In this document: positions 8,263-16,284 of the stretch, piece after piece
Numbering within the stretch: the stretch's first letter is position 1
Layout: every line of letters begins with the position of its first letter
Source: an uncultured Ruminococcus sp.
GTDB taxonomy: Bacteria > Bacillota > Clostridia > Lachnospirales > Lachnospiraceae
Length of the DNA stretch: 32,396 nt
Direction of reading: 5' to 3'
NCBI GenBank assembly: GCA_900553885.1
Contig: USFD01000031.1
Span: forward strand, 1-32,396
Notes under the pieces: model-generated
What the model saw: the letters and a program-made list of their open reading frames with translations, nothing else
Told to the model about the DNA's origin: nothing
The model's database searches: none
Translations under genes and position numbers: made by a program

Positions 8263-8271
8263 TGCTATAAA
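8263..8271 (+). promoter_or_regulatory. Extended -10 upstream of the HPr-like gene
   Basis: TGCTATAAA lies about 70 nt before the ATG at 8340, with no convincing -35. The rest of the 8205-8339 gap holds a good AAAGGAG ribosome site and nothing else I can name. Confidence 0.45.
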
Positions 8272-8339
8272 CGACAGGAGGCGGAAGGCCGTTTCCTGAT
8301 CGGAAGAGTATCGAGAAAAGACAGAAAGGAGATAACATT

Positions 8340-8597
8340 ATGAAATCATTTACGTATGTTATCGCTGACAGGGCGGGCATTCATGCAAGGCCGGCCGGGA
8401 TTGTAGTGAAAGAAGCAAAAAAGTATGAATCCTCTGTGCTGTTCAGAAGCGGAGAGAAAGAAGCAGACGCCAAGAAGCTTGCTCCGCTGATGGGGCTGGG
8501 AATAAAGTGCGGAGATGAAGTTGCTGTTGAAGTGGACGGACCGGATGAAGACGCCGCGTGCGCTGCTCTGGAAAAAGTCCTGAAAGAGCATTTATAG
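8340..8597 (+). CDS. HPr-family phosphocarrier lacking the regulatory Ser46
   Basis: 85 residues, the normal HPr length. The active-site block GIHARPAG puts the phosphorylatable histidine at position 15 exactly. The second signature is altered. Bacillus HPr has KSIMGVMSLG with Ser46 as the HprK target; here the same columns read KKLAPLMGLG, with Lys at 46. The protein could still take phosphate from PEP via EI at His15, but should not be modified by HprK/P and so should not act as a CcpA co-repressor. It may be the general HPr or a paralogue with a dedicated role. The pyrophosphatase gene follows 19 nt later, so the two are probably co-transcribed. Confidence 0.9.
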   Translation: MKSFTYVIADRAGIHARPAGIVVKEAKKYESSVLFRSGEKEADAKKLAPLMGLGIKCGDEVAVEVDGPDEDAACAALEKVLKEHL

Positions 8598-8616
8598 AGC
8601 GGGAAGGGGGATAAAT

Positions 8617-9168
8617 ATGGGAAGTATATGGCATGATATCAGTGAAGAGCGCATTTTCCCTACGGATTTCATTGCAGTAATCGAGATCTCCAAGGGCAGT
8701 AAGAAAAAGTATGAGCTGGATAAAGAGACGGGGCTGATTATTCTGGACCGGGTTCTCTATACGTCAACCCATTATCCTATGAATTATGGTTTTATACCGC
8801 GTACACTGGGGGATGACGGAGATCCTCTTGACGTACTGGTTATGTGTTCGGAACCGCTGGAACCGCTGACACTTGTCCGCTGTTATCCTATCGGTGTGAT
8901 GCGGATGACAGACGGGGGCGCCGGGGATGAAAAGATCATTGCGATTCCCTTGGCGGATCCGACTTATGAGATGTATACAGATATTTCAGAACTGCCAAAG
9001 CATATTTTTGACGAGATCAGACATTTCTTCACTGTATACAAGGATCTGGAAGGCAAGAAGACAGCAGTAAATGAATTTGACAATGCACTCGGAGCTGTGG
9101 AAGTTATCGAAGAGTGCATTGACCGCTATAAAGAGAAATTCGGAAGCGGACAGGCTGAGGAAAAGTAA
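8617..9168 (+). CDS. ppa: Family I inorganic pyrophosphatase
   Basis: 183 residues. The signature DGDPLDVLV (residues 68-76) carries the metal-binding aspartates. The upstream HYPMNYGFIPRTLGDDGDP run is the usual family I context, and KSKxRY-like basic and YKDLEGKK segments follow. The soluble enzyme hydrolyses PPi to two phosphates and drives biosynthetic reactions; here it could also draw PPi away from the dikinase reaction. AAGGGGG sits 6 nt before the ATG. The acidic C-terminal tail (AEEK) is slightly longer than usual. Family I rather than the manganese family II (DHH-type) is clear from the motifs. Confidence 0.95.
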   Translation: MGSIWHDISEERIFPTDFIAVIEISKGSKKKYELDKETGLIILDRVLYTSTHYPMNYGFIPRTLGDDGDPLDVLVMCSEPLEPLTLVRCYPIGVMRMTDGGAGDEKIIAIPLADPTYEMYTDISELPKHIFDEIRHFFTVYKDLEGKKTAVNEFDNALGAVEVIEECIDRYKEKFGSGQAEEK

Positions 9169-9238
9169 GACGCCGGTCCGCAGAATACAGGAGATACTTA
9201 CAGAGTTTGCAGATACATACAGAAGGGAGACATGACGT

Positions 9239-9559
9239 ATGGACAGTTTTGGTGAAAATGTGAAAAAGCTTCTGCTGGCAGGCATTGGAGCAGTTGCGGT
9301 AACGGCGGAGAAATCAAAAGATCTGCTGGATGAGATGGTGGAGAAAGGTGAACTGACAGTTGAGCAGGGGAAAGTGCTCAACGAGGAGCTGAAGCACAAT
9401 ATCAAAAAGACTGTGAAGGAGAAAGTCAATACCGATAAAAAGGAGACAACAGCGGAAGATATCACCGATCTGCTGGATAAGATGACTCCGGAACAGCTTG
9501 CTGCACTGAAGGAGCAGATTCAGAAGAAGGAAGCAGAAGAGAAGGCAGATGAGCAGTAG
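9239..9559 (+). CDS. Phasin-like small coiled-coil protein
   Basis: 106 residues. A short hydrophobic stretch (KLLLAGIGAVAVTAEKSKDLL) is followed by a charged, Lys/Glu-rich helical body with predicted coiled coil, the profile of proteins annotated as phasin superfamily in Clostridia. There is no polyhydroxyalkanoate synthase nearby, so a granule role is not implied. The stop overlaps the next start by 11 nt, so the product is probably translationally coupled to the ABC1-kinase-like protein and may partner it. An AGAAGGGAG ribosome site precedes the ATG. Confidence 0.75.
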   Translation: MDSFGENVKKLLLAGIGAVAVTAEKSKDLLDEMVEKGELTVEQGKVLNEELKHNIKKTVKEKVNTDKKETTAEDITDLLDKMTPEQLAALKEQIQKKEAEEKADEQ

Positions 9560-11135
9560 TATTGAACCCATTGAGTACAATTCAAGACTGCGGGAAATTA
9601 CTGCCGTACTCCGAAGACATAATATCACGAAAGGCGTTACGCCGGAGAAGCTGAGGCTGATTCTGGAGGATCTGGGCCCCACATTCATTAAGCTGGGACA
9701 GATTATGTCCATGCATTCGGATATTCTTCCGAAGCGCTACTGCGATGAGCTGATGCGGCTCCGGTCGGAAGTGACGCCAATGCCGTTTCAGGAAGTACTG
9801 GATGTAATTGAAGAGTCCTACGGCCGCTCCTGGAAGAGAGTGTTCTCTTCCATTGAGGAGAAGCCGCAGGGCTCTGCTTCCATTGCCCAGGTGCATGCCG
9901 CGGTTCTGAAAACCGGGGAGAAGGTCGTAGTAAAAGTCCAGCGAAAGGGCATTTATGAAAAAATGGCCAGAGATATTGCCCTCCTTCATAAAGCGGTGAA
10001 ACTTCTTCCGCCGGTCAGTATCAAGGGCATGGCCGATCTGGATCTTGTCCTGGATGAGATGTGGTCTGTCACAAGGGATGAGATGAACTTCCTGACAGAG
10101 GCTTCCAATATGGAAGAATTCGCCCGCAGGAACAAGGATGTAGCGTTTGTAGGAACTCCGGTTCTGTACCAGCAGTATACCACCGTCCATGTGCTTGTGA
10201 TGGAGTTTATTGACGGGTGCGGAATTGACGACAAGGAGGCGCTGCTGGCCCAGGGCTACGATCTGAAAGAGATCGGCAGCAAGCTGGTGGATAACTATAT
10301 TAAACAGGTGATGGACGACGGGTTCTTCCATGCGGATCCCCATTCCGGCAATGTGAAGATCCGGGATGGAAAGATTATCTGGATTGATATGGGAATGATG
10401 GGGCGTCTGACAGAGCACGACCGGGAGATGATCGGAAAGGCTGTGCAGGGGGTGGCCCTCAGTGATGTGGGACTTATACAGCAGGCTGTAATGGCGCTGG
10501 GAGAGTTCAGAACCCGGCCGGATCAGAGAAAGCTTTATGAGGATATAGACGGACTTCTGATGAAGTACGGCAGTGTGCAGATGGGGCAGATTAATGTGGC
10601 GGAAGTAATGACAGATCTGATGGAGGTCATGAAGAACAATAAAATCAAGATGCCTCACGGTCTGACCATGCTTGCCCGGGGACTTACCCACATGGAAGGC
10701 GTACTTGCGGACATTGCACCGGATATCAATATGGTAGAGATTGCAACTGCACATATGTCGGGAGAATTTTTCCGGAACTTTGATCTGAAAAAGGAACTCA
10801 AAAGCAGTGGAAAGAGTATTGTAAAGTCCTTCCGGAAGGCGCTGGATATTCCGTCTCTTGTGTCGGATATGATGCACGGCTACCTGAAAGGGCAGGCCAA
10901 AGTAAACCTGGATCTGCAGGTGACAGACGATCTGGCTCAGCTGCTCAGAAGACTGGTGCGCAACATTGTCATGGGCCTGTGGGTCATGGCTCTGCTGATC
11001 AGCTCCAGTATTATCTGCACCACAGATATGACGCCCAAAGTGCTGGGCATTCCGGCACTTGGCGCTTTCGGTTATCTGCTCGCTTTTGTCATTGTGCTGT
11101 ATGTGTTTATAAAACATATGATTTCACGAAAATAA
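9549..11135 (+). CDS. ABC1/UbiB/AarF-family atypical kinase-like membrane protein
   Basis: 528 residues. The family hallmarks are in order: the KxGQ motif (KLGQ, K48-Q51), an Ala/Ser-rich loop (GSASIAQVH, 108-116) in place of a normal P-loop, the VAIK-type lysine K129, the catalytic loop HADPHSGN (261-268) and IDMG (D280) as the DFG equivalent. Two membrane helices close the protein (about 480-525). UbiB/ADCK proteins support ubiquinone synthesis in other bacteria. Clostridia mostly lack ubiquinone, so the role here is open, perhaps lipid or isoprenoid extraction or membrane stress. It overlaps the phasin-like gene by 11 nt. No canonical terminator follows; 11143-11189 contains GC-rich hairpins without a T-run. 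Confidence 0.9.
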   Translation: MSSSIEPIEYNSRLREITAVLRRHNITKGVTPEKLRLILEDLGPTFIKLGQIMSMHSDILPKRYCDELMRLRSEVTPMPFQEVLDVIEESYGRSWKRVFSSIEEKPQGSASIAQVHAAVLKTGEKVVVKVQRKGIYEKMARDIALLHKAVKLLPPVSIKGMADLDLVLDEMWSVTRDEMNFLTEASNMEEFARRNKDVAFVGTPVLYQQYTTVHVLVMEFIDGCGIDDKEALLAQGYDLKEIGSKLVDNYIKQVMDDGFFHADPHSGNVKIRDGKIIWIDMGMMGRLTEHDREMIGKAVQGVALSDVGLIQQAVMALGEFRTRPDQRKLYEDIDGLLMKYGSVQMGQINVAEVMTDLMEVMKNNKIKMPHGLTMLARGLTHMEGVLADIAPDINMVEIATAHMSGEFFRNFDLKKELKSSGKSIVKSFRKALDIPSLVSDMMHGYLKGQAKVNLDLQVTDDLAQLLRRLVRNIVMGLWVMALLISSSIICTTDMTPKVLGIPALGAFGYLLAFVIVLYVFIKHMISRK

Positions 11136-11240
11136 TTTTTCCGGCGGGAAACCGCCTGCGGCAGAGTAAAAATCTGCCTTTGGCGCAGGAAAAGGATACT
11201 GCTGATTTGTGAAAAAACTGTATCCGGACAGAAAAATTTC

Positions 11241-11269
11241 TTGACAGAGAAAAAGCGGAGTGATAAAAT
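11241..11269 (+). promoter_or_regulatory. Promoter of the trp operon
   Basis: TTGACA, a 17-bp spacer, then TAAAAT with a TG extension (TGATAAAAT). The predicted start at about 11276 leads directly into the T-box leader. Confidence 0.88.
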
Positions 11270-11275
11270 TTCACA

Positions 11276-11574
11276 CATAAAACAGAACAGCGCATTAAAC
11301 CGTTGAAGCGGAGATCAAAGCAGTCATGCGCGCACAGAGAGTCCGGGAAGGTGAGAGCCGGGTCGAGATGCAGTCTGCCAAATGGACCGCGGAGGGCACA
11401 GTCAAAGGATTTTTGTCCGAGTACTCTGTGACGTGAGGGCATACGTCAGTTGCCGGGGATATGCTGGTATCTCGCAAAGTGCACGGGCAGACCGTGAATC
11501 AAGGTGGCACCGCGGAAATGATTTTAGATTACCGTCCTTGACAGAATAGTTATATTCTGTCAGGGATTTTTTTA
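11276..11574 (+). promoter_or_regulatory. Tryptophan T-box leader RNA
   Basis: The T-box sequence AAGGTGGCACCGCGGAA is at 11501-11517. It contains the GGTGGCACC core whose bulge binds the uncharged tRNA acceptor end and forms the antiterminator. In stem I, GAGAG and GGTGAGAGCC-type elements occur at about 11337-11360. A TGG followed by A at 11383-11385, on the 3' side of stem I, is in the right place to be the tryptophan specifier. The leader ends in a terminator at 11535. Uncharged tRNA-Trp should allow read-through into trpE. Specifier placement is from pattern, not from a folded model. Confidence 0.92.
11535..11573 (+). terminator. T-box-controlled terminator before trpE
   Basis: A 14-bp stem with one G-U (TCCTTGACAGAATA paired with TATTCTGTCAGGGA), a GTTA loop and a T7 run. 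It competes with the antiterminator that includes 11501-11517. Confidence 0.93.
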
Positions 11575-11663
11575 TTTGCCAGAAAACTTTCTGCGTTCTG
11601 CGGATCGGACTCTTTGCAGGATGATCTGTTTTATGTCAGCATTCAGAAAAGGAGGAAGACAAC

Positions 11664-13166
11664 ATGGACAGGGATAAGATGCTGAATATGCTGCAGTCAT
11701 ATGCCGGGACAGGAATCTACAGAAGAGTGCCTGTCAGCCGGGAGATCTATGCGGACGCATTCACTCCGATTGAAGTAATGCGCACCCTGCGGGCGGCCAG
11801 CAGGCACTGCTATCTGCTGGAAAGCGCGGAGGACCGGCAGCAGTGGGGCAGATATTCATTTCTCGGCTACGCGCCGGTAATGGAGATTACATGCACAGAC
11901 GGTCATATGATGATTGCAGAAGGCAAAGAGGACGAAGAAAAGACGATACGGGAATTTGATACGGAAGATCCCGGACAGGTGATCCGGGAAATTCTCGTTC
12001 GTTACAAAAGTCCGGTAATCGAAGGAATGCCTTCTTTTACAGGCGGACTGGTAGGCTATTTTTCCTACGACTATATGAAATATCAGGAGCCTTCCCTGAA
12101 GCCGGCGCTGGAGAAAAAGGGACAGAAAGAATTCCGGGATGTGGATCTGATGCTCTTTGACCGGGTAATTGTATTTGACAACTACCGGCAGAAACTGATT
12201 CTGATTGCAGGAGTCAGTCTGGAAGGAGATCTGGAAGAAAATCTGAAATCTGCAGAGGCGGAGCTGACCCAGATGGAGAAACTGATCCGCAGCAGAGCAA
12301 AAGCGGTGTTCCCGCCCCTTTCTCTGGAAGAAGCGTTTTCATTCGGAGCGGATCAGCAAGAGTATTGTGCAATGGTGGAGAAGGCAAAAGAGTATATCCG
12401 AGAAGGCGATATTTTCCAGGCTGTACTGTCCAATCCCATGACCGCCAGAGCCAGAGGAAGCCTGTTTGATACCTACCGGGTGCTCCGTACAACCAATCCG
12501 TCTCCTTATATGTTTTACTTTTCCAGTGATGATATTGAAGTGGCGGGAGCTTCGCCGGAGACACTGGCAAAGCTGGAAAACAGGAAAATATTTACGTTCC
12601 CGCTGGCGGGAACCCGGCCCCGGGGAAAGACGAAGGAAGAAGACCTGGCTCTTGAAAAGGAACTCCTGGAAGATGAAAAAGAGCTGGCGGAGCATAATAT
12701 GCTGGTAGATCTGGGGAGGAATGATCTGGGCAGAATCAGTATTCCCGGAACCGTTCATGTGGAAAAGCATATGGAGATTGAACGTTTCTCCCATGTCATG
12801 CATATTGGTTCTACGGTTTCAGGCGAACTAAAGCCGGAGATGGACGCGGTAGATGCGATTCAGGCGATTCTTCCGGCAGGGACACTTTCCGGGGCGCCGA
12901 AAATCCGGGCCTGTGAAATTATCTCCCAACTGGAAAAACGCAAGCGGGGAATTTACGGAGGCGCTGTGGGGTATCTGGATTTCGGAGGAAACATGGACAC
13001 CTGCATCTCCATCCGTCTGGCCTATAAAAAGAACGGAATTGTGTGCGTACAGTCCGGGGCAGGCATTGTGGCGGACAGCGTGCCGGAGCGGGAATTCGAA
13101 GAGTGCCGGAATAAGGCAGGGGCGGTGCGCAGAGCCCTTGAGCTGGCGGAAGGAGGACTGGAATGA
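11664..13166 (+). CDS. trpE: Anthranilate synthase component I
   Basis: 500 residues. LLES (residues 52-55) is the tryptophan feedback-inhibition motif, suggesting the enzyme is allosterically regulated. The chorismate-binding half has AGASPETLAKL, FPLAGTRPRG, LVDLGRNDLGRI, FSHVMHIGSTV, LPAGTLSGAPKI and QSGAGIVADSVPE-type blocks, all typical of TrpE. The enzyme makes anthranilate from chorismate using ammonia from TrpG. AGGAGG lies about 8 nt before the ATG. The stop overlaps the trpG start as ATGA. An aminodeoxychorismate synthase (PabB) is the main alternative, but the operon settles it. Confidence 0.97.
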   Translation: MDRDKMLNMLQSYAGTGIYRRVPVSREIYADAFTPIEVMRTLRAASRHCYLLESAEDRQQWGRYSFLGYAPVMEITCTDGHMMIAEGKEDEEKTIREFDTEDPGQVIREILVRYKSPVIEGMPSFTGGLVGYFSYDYMKYQEPSLKPALEKKGQKEFRDVDLMLFDRVIVFDNYRQKLILIAGVSLEGDLEENLKSAEAELTQMEKLIRSRAKAVFPPLSLEEAFSFGADQQEYCAMVEKAKEYIREGDIFQAVLSNPMTARARGSLFDTYRVLRTTNPSPYMFYFSSDDIEVAGASPETLAKLENRKIFTFPLAGTRPRGKTKEEDLALEKELLEDEKELAEHNMLVDLGRNDLGRISIPGTVHVEKHMEIERFSHVMHIGSTVSGELKPEMDAVDAIQAILPAGTLSGAPKIRACEIISQLEKRKRGIYGGAVGYLDFGGNMDTCISIRLAYKKNGIVCVQSGAGIVADSVPEREFEECRNKAGAVRRALELAEGGLE

Positions 13167-13750
13167 TACTTTTGATAGATAATTACGACAGTTTTGTGTA
13201 TAACCTGTACCAGTTCATAGCCCAGATTGACCCGGATGTGCGGATTGTCAGGAATGACCGGATTACTCTGGAAGAGGTTTCAGAGATGCGTCCGGACCTG
13301 ATCGTACTCTCGCCGGGGCCGGGCAGGCCGGAGGACGCAGGGATCTGTATTCCCCTTGTACAGAATCTGAAAGGAAAGGTTCCGATATTCGGCGTGTGCC
13401 TGGGCCACCAGGCAATTGCCGCCGCCTTCGGAGGCGAGGTGACTTATGCGGAGCAGCTGATGCACGGAAAGACGTCTTTGCTGACAGATGTGGAGGATAC
13501 GCTTCTGTTTAGGGGAATTGAGAAGCCCATCCAGGTGGCCCGGTATCATTCTCTGGCCGTCAGGGAATCTTCTCTTCCGGCGGAGCTTCGTGTTACGGCA
13601 AGGACAGACAGGGGGGGAGTGATGGCTCTGGAACACAGGGAATATCCTATCTGGGGCGTACAGTTCCATCCGGAATCCGTAATGACCCCGGATGGGTTCC
13701 GCATGATCCGGAACCTGCTGGAAGCAGGAAAAGACAGAAAGACAGAATGA
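13163..13750 (+). CDS. trpG: Anthranilate synthase component II (glutamine amidotransferase)
   Basis: 195 residues. Class I glutamine amidotransferase with the full triad: C79 in GVCLGHQ, H169 and E171 in FHPES. LSPGPGRPEDAG is the oxyanion and glutamine-binding segment. It hydrolyses glutamine and passes ammonia to TrpE. It is a separate gene, not fused to trpE or trpD, and overlaps trpE by 4 nt. The same family serves folate synthesis (PabA), so the subunit may be shared. An 89-nt gap to trpD follows, the only sizeable gap in the operon; I saw no promoter or terminator in it. Confidence 0.96.
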   Translation: MILLIDNYDSFVYNLYQFIAQIDPDVRIVRNDRITLEEVSEMRPDLIVLSPGPGRPEDAGICIPLVQNLKGKVPIFGVCLGHQAIAAAFGGEVTYAEQLMHGKTSLLTDVEDTLLFRGIEKPIQVARYHSLAVRESSLPAELRVTARTDRGGVMALEHREYPIWGVQFHPESVMTPDGFRMIRNLLEAGKDRKTE

Positions 13751-13839
13751 GATAAGCAGAAAGAGGAACAGTAGTTACGGAACTGGATCTTTTATATACA
13801 GCAGATGACAAAATATATGAAAACCGGCAGGAGGTATAA

Positions 13840-14853
13840 ATGATGATCAAAGAGGCAATTATCAGACTTTCACAGAAACAGGATCTGTCCTATGATGAGG
13901 CAGAGCAGGTAATGAATGAAATTATGGAGGGAAAAGCTACGGACGTGCAGATGTCGGCGTATTTGACCGCTCTTTCCCTGAAAGGAGAAACCATTGACGA
14001 GATTACCGCTTCGGCAGCAGGGATGCGCGCCCACTGCATCAAGCTTCTCCACAATATGGATGTGCTGGAGATTGTGGGAACCGGAGGGGACGGGGCCAAT
14101 TCCTTTAATATATCCACCACGGCTTCCCTGGTGATCGCCGCGGCAGGGGTTCCGGTGGCAAAACACGGCAACCGGGCGGCGTCATCCAGATCCGGAGCGG
14201 CAGACGTACTGGAGGCGCTGGGGGTTAAGATTGATCTTCCGCCGGAGCGCAGCGCCCAGCTGTTAAAGAAAATTCAGATCTGCTTTCTGTTCGCCCAGAA
14301 CTACCATATTGCAATGAAATATGTGGCGCCCATCCGGAAGGAACTGGGAATCCGGACGGTATTTAATATTCTGGGCCCCTTATCCAATCCGGCGGGAGCC
14401 AATATGGAACTGATGGGCGTTTACGAGGAGGAACTGGTGGAGCCGCTGGCCCAGGTTATGGCAAAACTGGGAGTTGTCCGGGGCATGGTTGTGTACGGAC
14501 AGGATAAGCTGGATGAAATATCTATGAGCGCGCCTACTTCTGTCTGCGAGATCCGGGACGGATGGTTTCAGTCCTATGAGATTACTCCGGAGCAGTTCGG
14601 ATATACCCGTTGTACGAAGGAAGAGCTGACAGGAGGCACACCGGAGGAAAATGCCGGAATAACACGGAAAATCCTTTCCGGAGAGGACCGGGGCGCAAAA
14701 CGCTGCGCGGTGTGTCTCAATGCCGGAGCGGCAATTTATATTGCAGGCAAAGCAGCCACAATGGAAGAAGGCGTCCGGATGGCGGAACGTCTCATTGACG
14801 AAGGGGCGGCAGCCAGAAAGCTGGAGCAGTTTATTGAGGAGAGTGGAAAATGA
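13840..14853 (+). CDS. trpD: Anthranilate phosphoribosyltransferase
   Basis: 337 residues, usual for the family. The phosphoribosyl-pyrophosphate loop VGTGGDGANSFNIST and KHGNRAASSRSGAADVLEALG are both intact, and the small helical N-terminal domain (1-70) is present. The enzyme joins anthranilate to PRPP. Two adjacent ATG codons (13840 and 13843) are possible. AGGAGGT ends at 13835, so the second gives the more usual 7-nt spacing and would make the protein one residue shorter. The stop overlaps the trpC start as ATGA. Confidence 0.97.
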   Translation: MMIKEAIIRLSQKQDLSYDEAEQVMNEIMEGKATDVQMSAYLTALSLKGETIDEITASAAGMRAHCIKLLHNMDVLEIVGTGGDGANSFNISTTASLVIAAAGVPVAKHGNRAASSRSGAADVLEALGVKIDLPPERSAQLLKKIQICFLFAQNYHIAMKYVAPIRKELGIRTVFNILGPLSNPAGANMELMGVYEEELVEPLAQVMAKLGVVRGMVVYGQDKLDEISMSAPTSVCEIRDGWFQSYEITPEQFGYTRCTKEELTGGTPEENAGITRKILSGEDRGAKRCAVCLNAGAAIYIAGKAATMEEGVRMAERLIDEGAAARKLEQFIEESGK

Positions 14854-15647
14854 ATATACTGGAGACAATTACCCTGCGCACGAGAGAACGGATTGCAGAA
14901 GAGAAAAAGCATCTGCCGCCAGCTGAAGTGCGAAGACAGGCAGAAGAAAAACAGAAACAGTCTGATGTTCCGGATTTTGAGGCGGCGCTGCGCTCGCCGG
15001 GCCTGTCCTTTATCTGCGAGGTGAAAAAGGCTTCTCCCTCAAAGGGCCTGATTGCCGAAGAATTTCCTTACCTTGAGATTGCCGGCGACTATGAGGCCGG
15101 CGGAGCCTCCGCAATATCCTGTCTGACCGAACCCTTCTGGTTCCGGGGACGGGACCGGTATCTGGAGGAAATAGCGGCACAGGTGTCCATTCCTGTGCTG
15201 CGGAAAGATTTTACCTGTGACGAATATATGATATACCAGGCCAGAGCCATGGGCGCGTCTGCCGTACTTCTGATCTGTTCGGTCCTTGATGAAAAGGAAC
15301 TGGGTGCATATGTAAGTCTGGCGGAAGAGCTGGGAATGTCGGCTCTGGTGGAGGCCCACGGCCCGGAGGAGATTGGGCAGGCCGCGGCATCCGGAGCCCG
15401 GGTCATCGGGGTGAATAACCGGAATCTGAAAGATTTTACCGTAGATATAGGAAACAGCGCGAAGCTGCGCGGTCTGGTAGGAAACGATAAAGTATTTGTA
15501 TCCGAGAGCGGTATCCGGGGGCCGGAAGATCTGAAGGTTTTGTATGAAAACGGGACGGATGCCGTTCTGATCGGGGAAATGCTGATGCGCAGCCCGGACA
15601 GAAAAGCAGCCCTTCGCAGTCTTAGGAGGAAACTGGATTATGACTGA
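14850..15647 (+). CDS. trpC: Indole-3-glycerol phosphate synthase
   Basis: 265 residues, a single TIM barrel. It shows FICEVKKASPSKGLI (catalytic lysine segment), SCLTEPFWFRG, LRKDFTCDEYMIYQARAMGASAVLLI-type strands, VIGVNNRNLKDFTVD and VSESGIRGPEDL, all standard family blocks. The enzyme closes the indole ring from carboxyphenylaminodeoxyribulose phosphate. It is not fused to trpF, unlike in enterobacteria; the two genes overlap by 8 nt instead. The start overlaps the trpD stop by 4 nt. Confidence 0.97.
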   Translation: MNILETITLRTRERIAEEKKHLPPAEVRRQAEEKQKQSDVPDFEAALRSPGLSFICEVKKASPSKGLIAEEFPYLEIAGDYEAGGASAISCLTEPFWFRGRDRYLEEIAAQVSIPVLRKDFTCDEYMIYQARAMGASAVLLICSVLDEKELGAYVSLAEELGMSALVEAHGPEEIGQAAASGARVIGVNNRNLKDFTVDIGNSAKLRGLVGNDKVFVSESGIRGPEDLKVLYENGTDAVLIGEMLMRSPDRKAALRSLRRKLDYD

Positions 15648-16284
15648 AAGATCAGGAACAAAAATAAAAATCTGCGGTCTGAGCCGGGAGGAGGATGTCC
15701 GTTATGTGAATGAGGCACAGCCGGATTACTGCGGGTTTGTGATCGAGGTTCCGAAAAGCCGGAGAAGTGTAACGGAACAGCAGCTGCGGCAACTGAGAAG
15801 GGGACTGCAGGAGGGGATTGCCCCTGTGGGCGTTTTTGTGAATGCAGATCCCCGGCTGGTGGCGAAGCTGCTGGAGGAGGAGATCATAGATATGGCTCAG
15901 CTTCATGGTCAGGAGGACGAAGCGTATATCAGCAGACTCAGAAAAATGACAGGACGTCCCCTGATTCAGGCTTTTTCCATAGCAGAAGAAAGGGATCTTG
16001 ACCGGGCTTTTTTCAGCAGCGCGGACTGGATTCTGCTGGACCACGGGAGAGGGGGAACCGGACAGCGGTTTGACTGGGAGATTCTGGAACAGTGGCTTTC
16101 CGCACATACCCCTTCCAAACCTTATTTCCTGGCGGGTGGCCTCAGCTGTGACAATATCCCGGAGGCAGTCCGCAGATGCCGTCCCTGGGCGGTGGACCTG
16201 AGCAGTTCGGTGGAGACCGATGGGAAAAAAGACAGAGAGAAAATATTGGCAGCAACAGCTGCAGTAAGGAGCAGAAGAATATGA
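15640..16284 (+). CDS. trpF: Phosphoribosylanthranilate isomerase
   Basis: 214 residues, a TIM barrel. KICGLSREEDV gives the catalytic cysteine near the N-terminus, QLHGQED is the usual mid-barrel motif, and AVDLSSSVETDGKKD near the C-terminus carries the catalytic aspartate and phosphate-binding residues. The enzyme carries out the Amadori rearrangement between TrpD and TrpC. The ATG sits inside the end of trpC (8-nt overlap) with AGGAGG upstream. The stop overlaps the trpB ATG. Confidence 0.95.
   Translation: MTERSGTKIKICGLSREEDVRYVNEAQPDYCGFVIEVPKSRRSVTEQQLRQLRRGLQEGIAPVGVFVNADPRLVAKLLEEEIIDMAQLHGQEDEAYISRLRKMTGRPLIQAFSIAEERDLDRAFFSSADWILLDHGRGGTGQRFDWEILEQWLSAHTPSKPYFLAGGLSCDNIPEAVRRCRPWAVDLSSSVETDGKKDREKILAATAAVRSRRI

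Noticed and set aside
9582..11117. A 511-codon open frame on the minus strand
   Set aside because: It lies wholly inside the ABC1-kinase gene, has a His/Leu-rich composition typical of an antisense shadow, and shows no recognisable motif or ribosome site.
11143..11189. GC-rich hairpins after the ABC1-kinase gene as a terminator
   Set aside because: GGCGG-GAAA-CCGCC and CCTGCG/CGCAGG pairings exist, but no T-run follows, so I do not call a Rho-independent terminator.
16176..16280. In-frame extension of trpB into trpF
   Set aside because: TrpB homologues start near the ATG at 16281, which overlaps the trpF stop in the same ATGA style as the other junctions.
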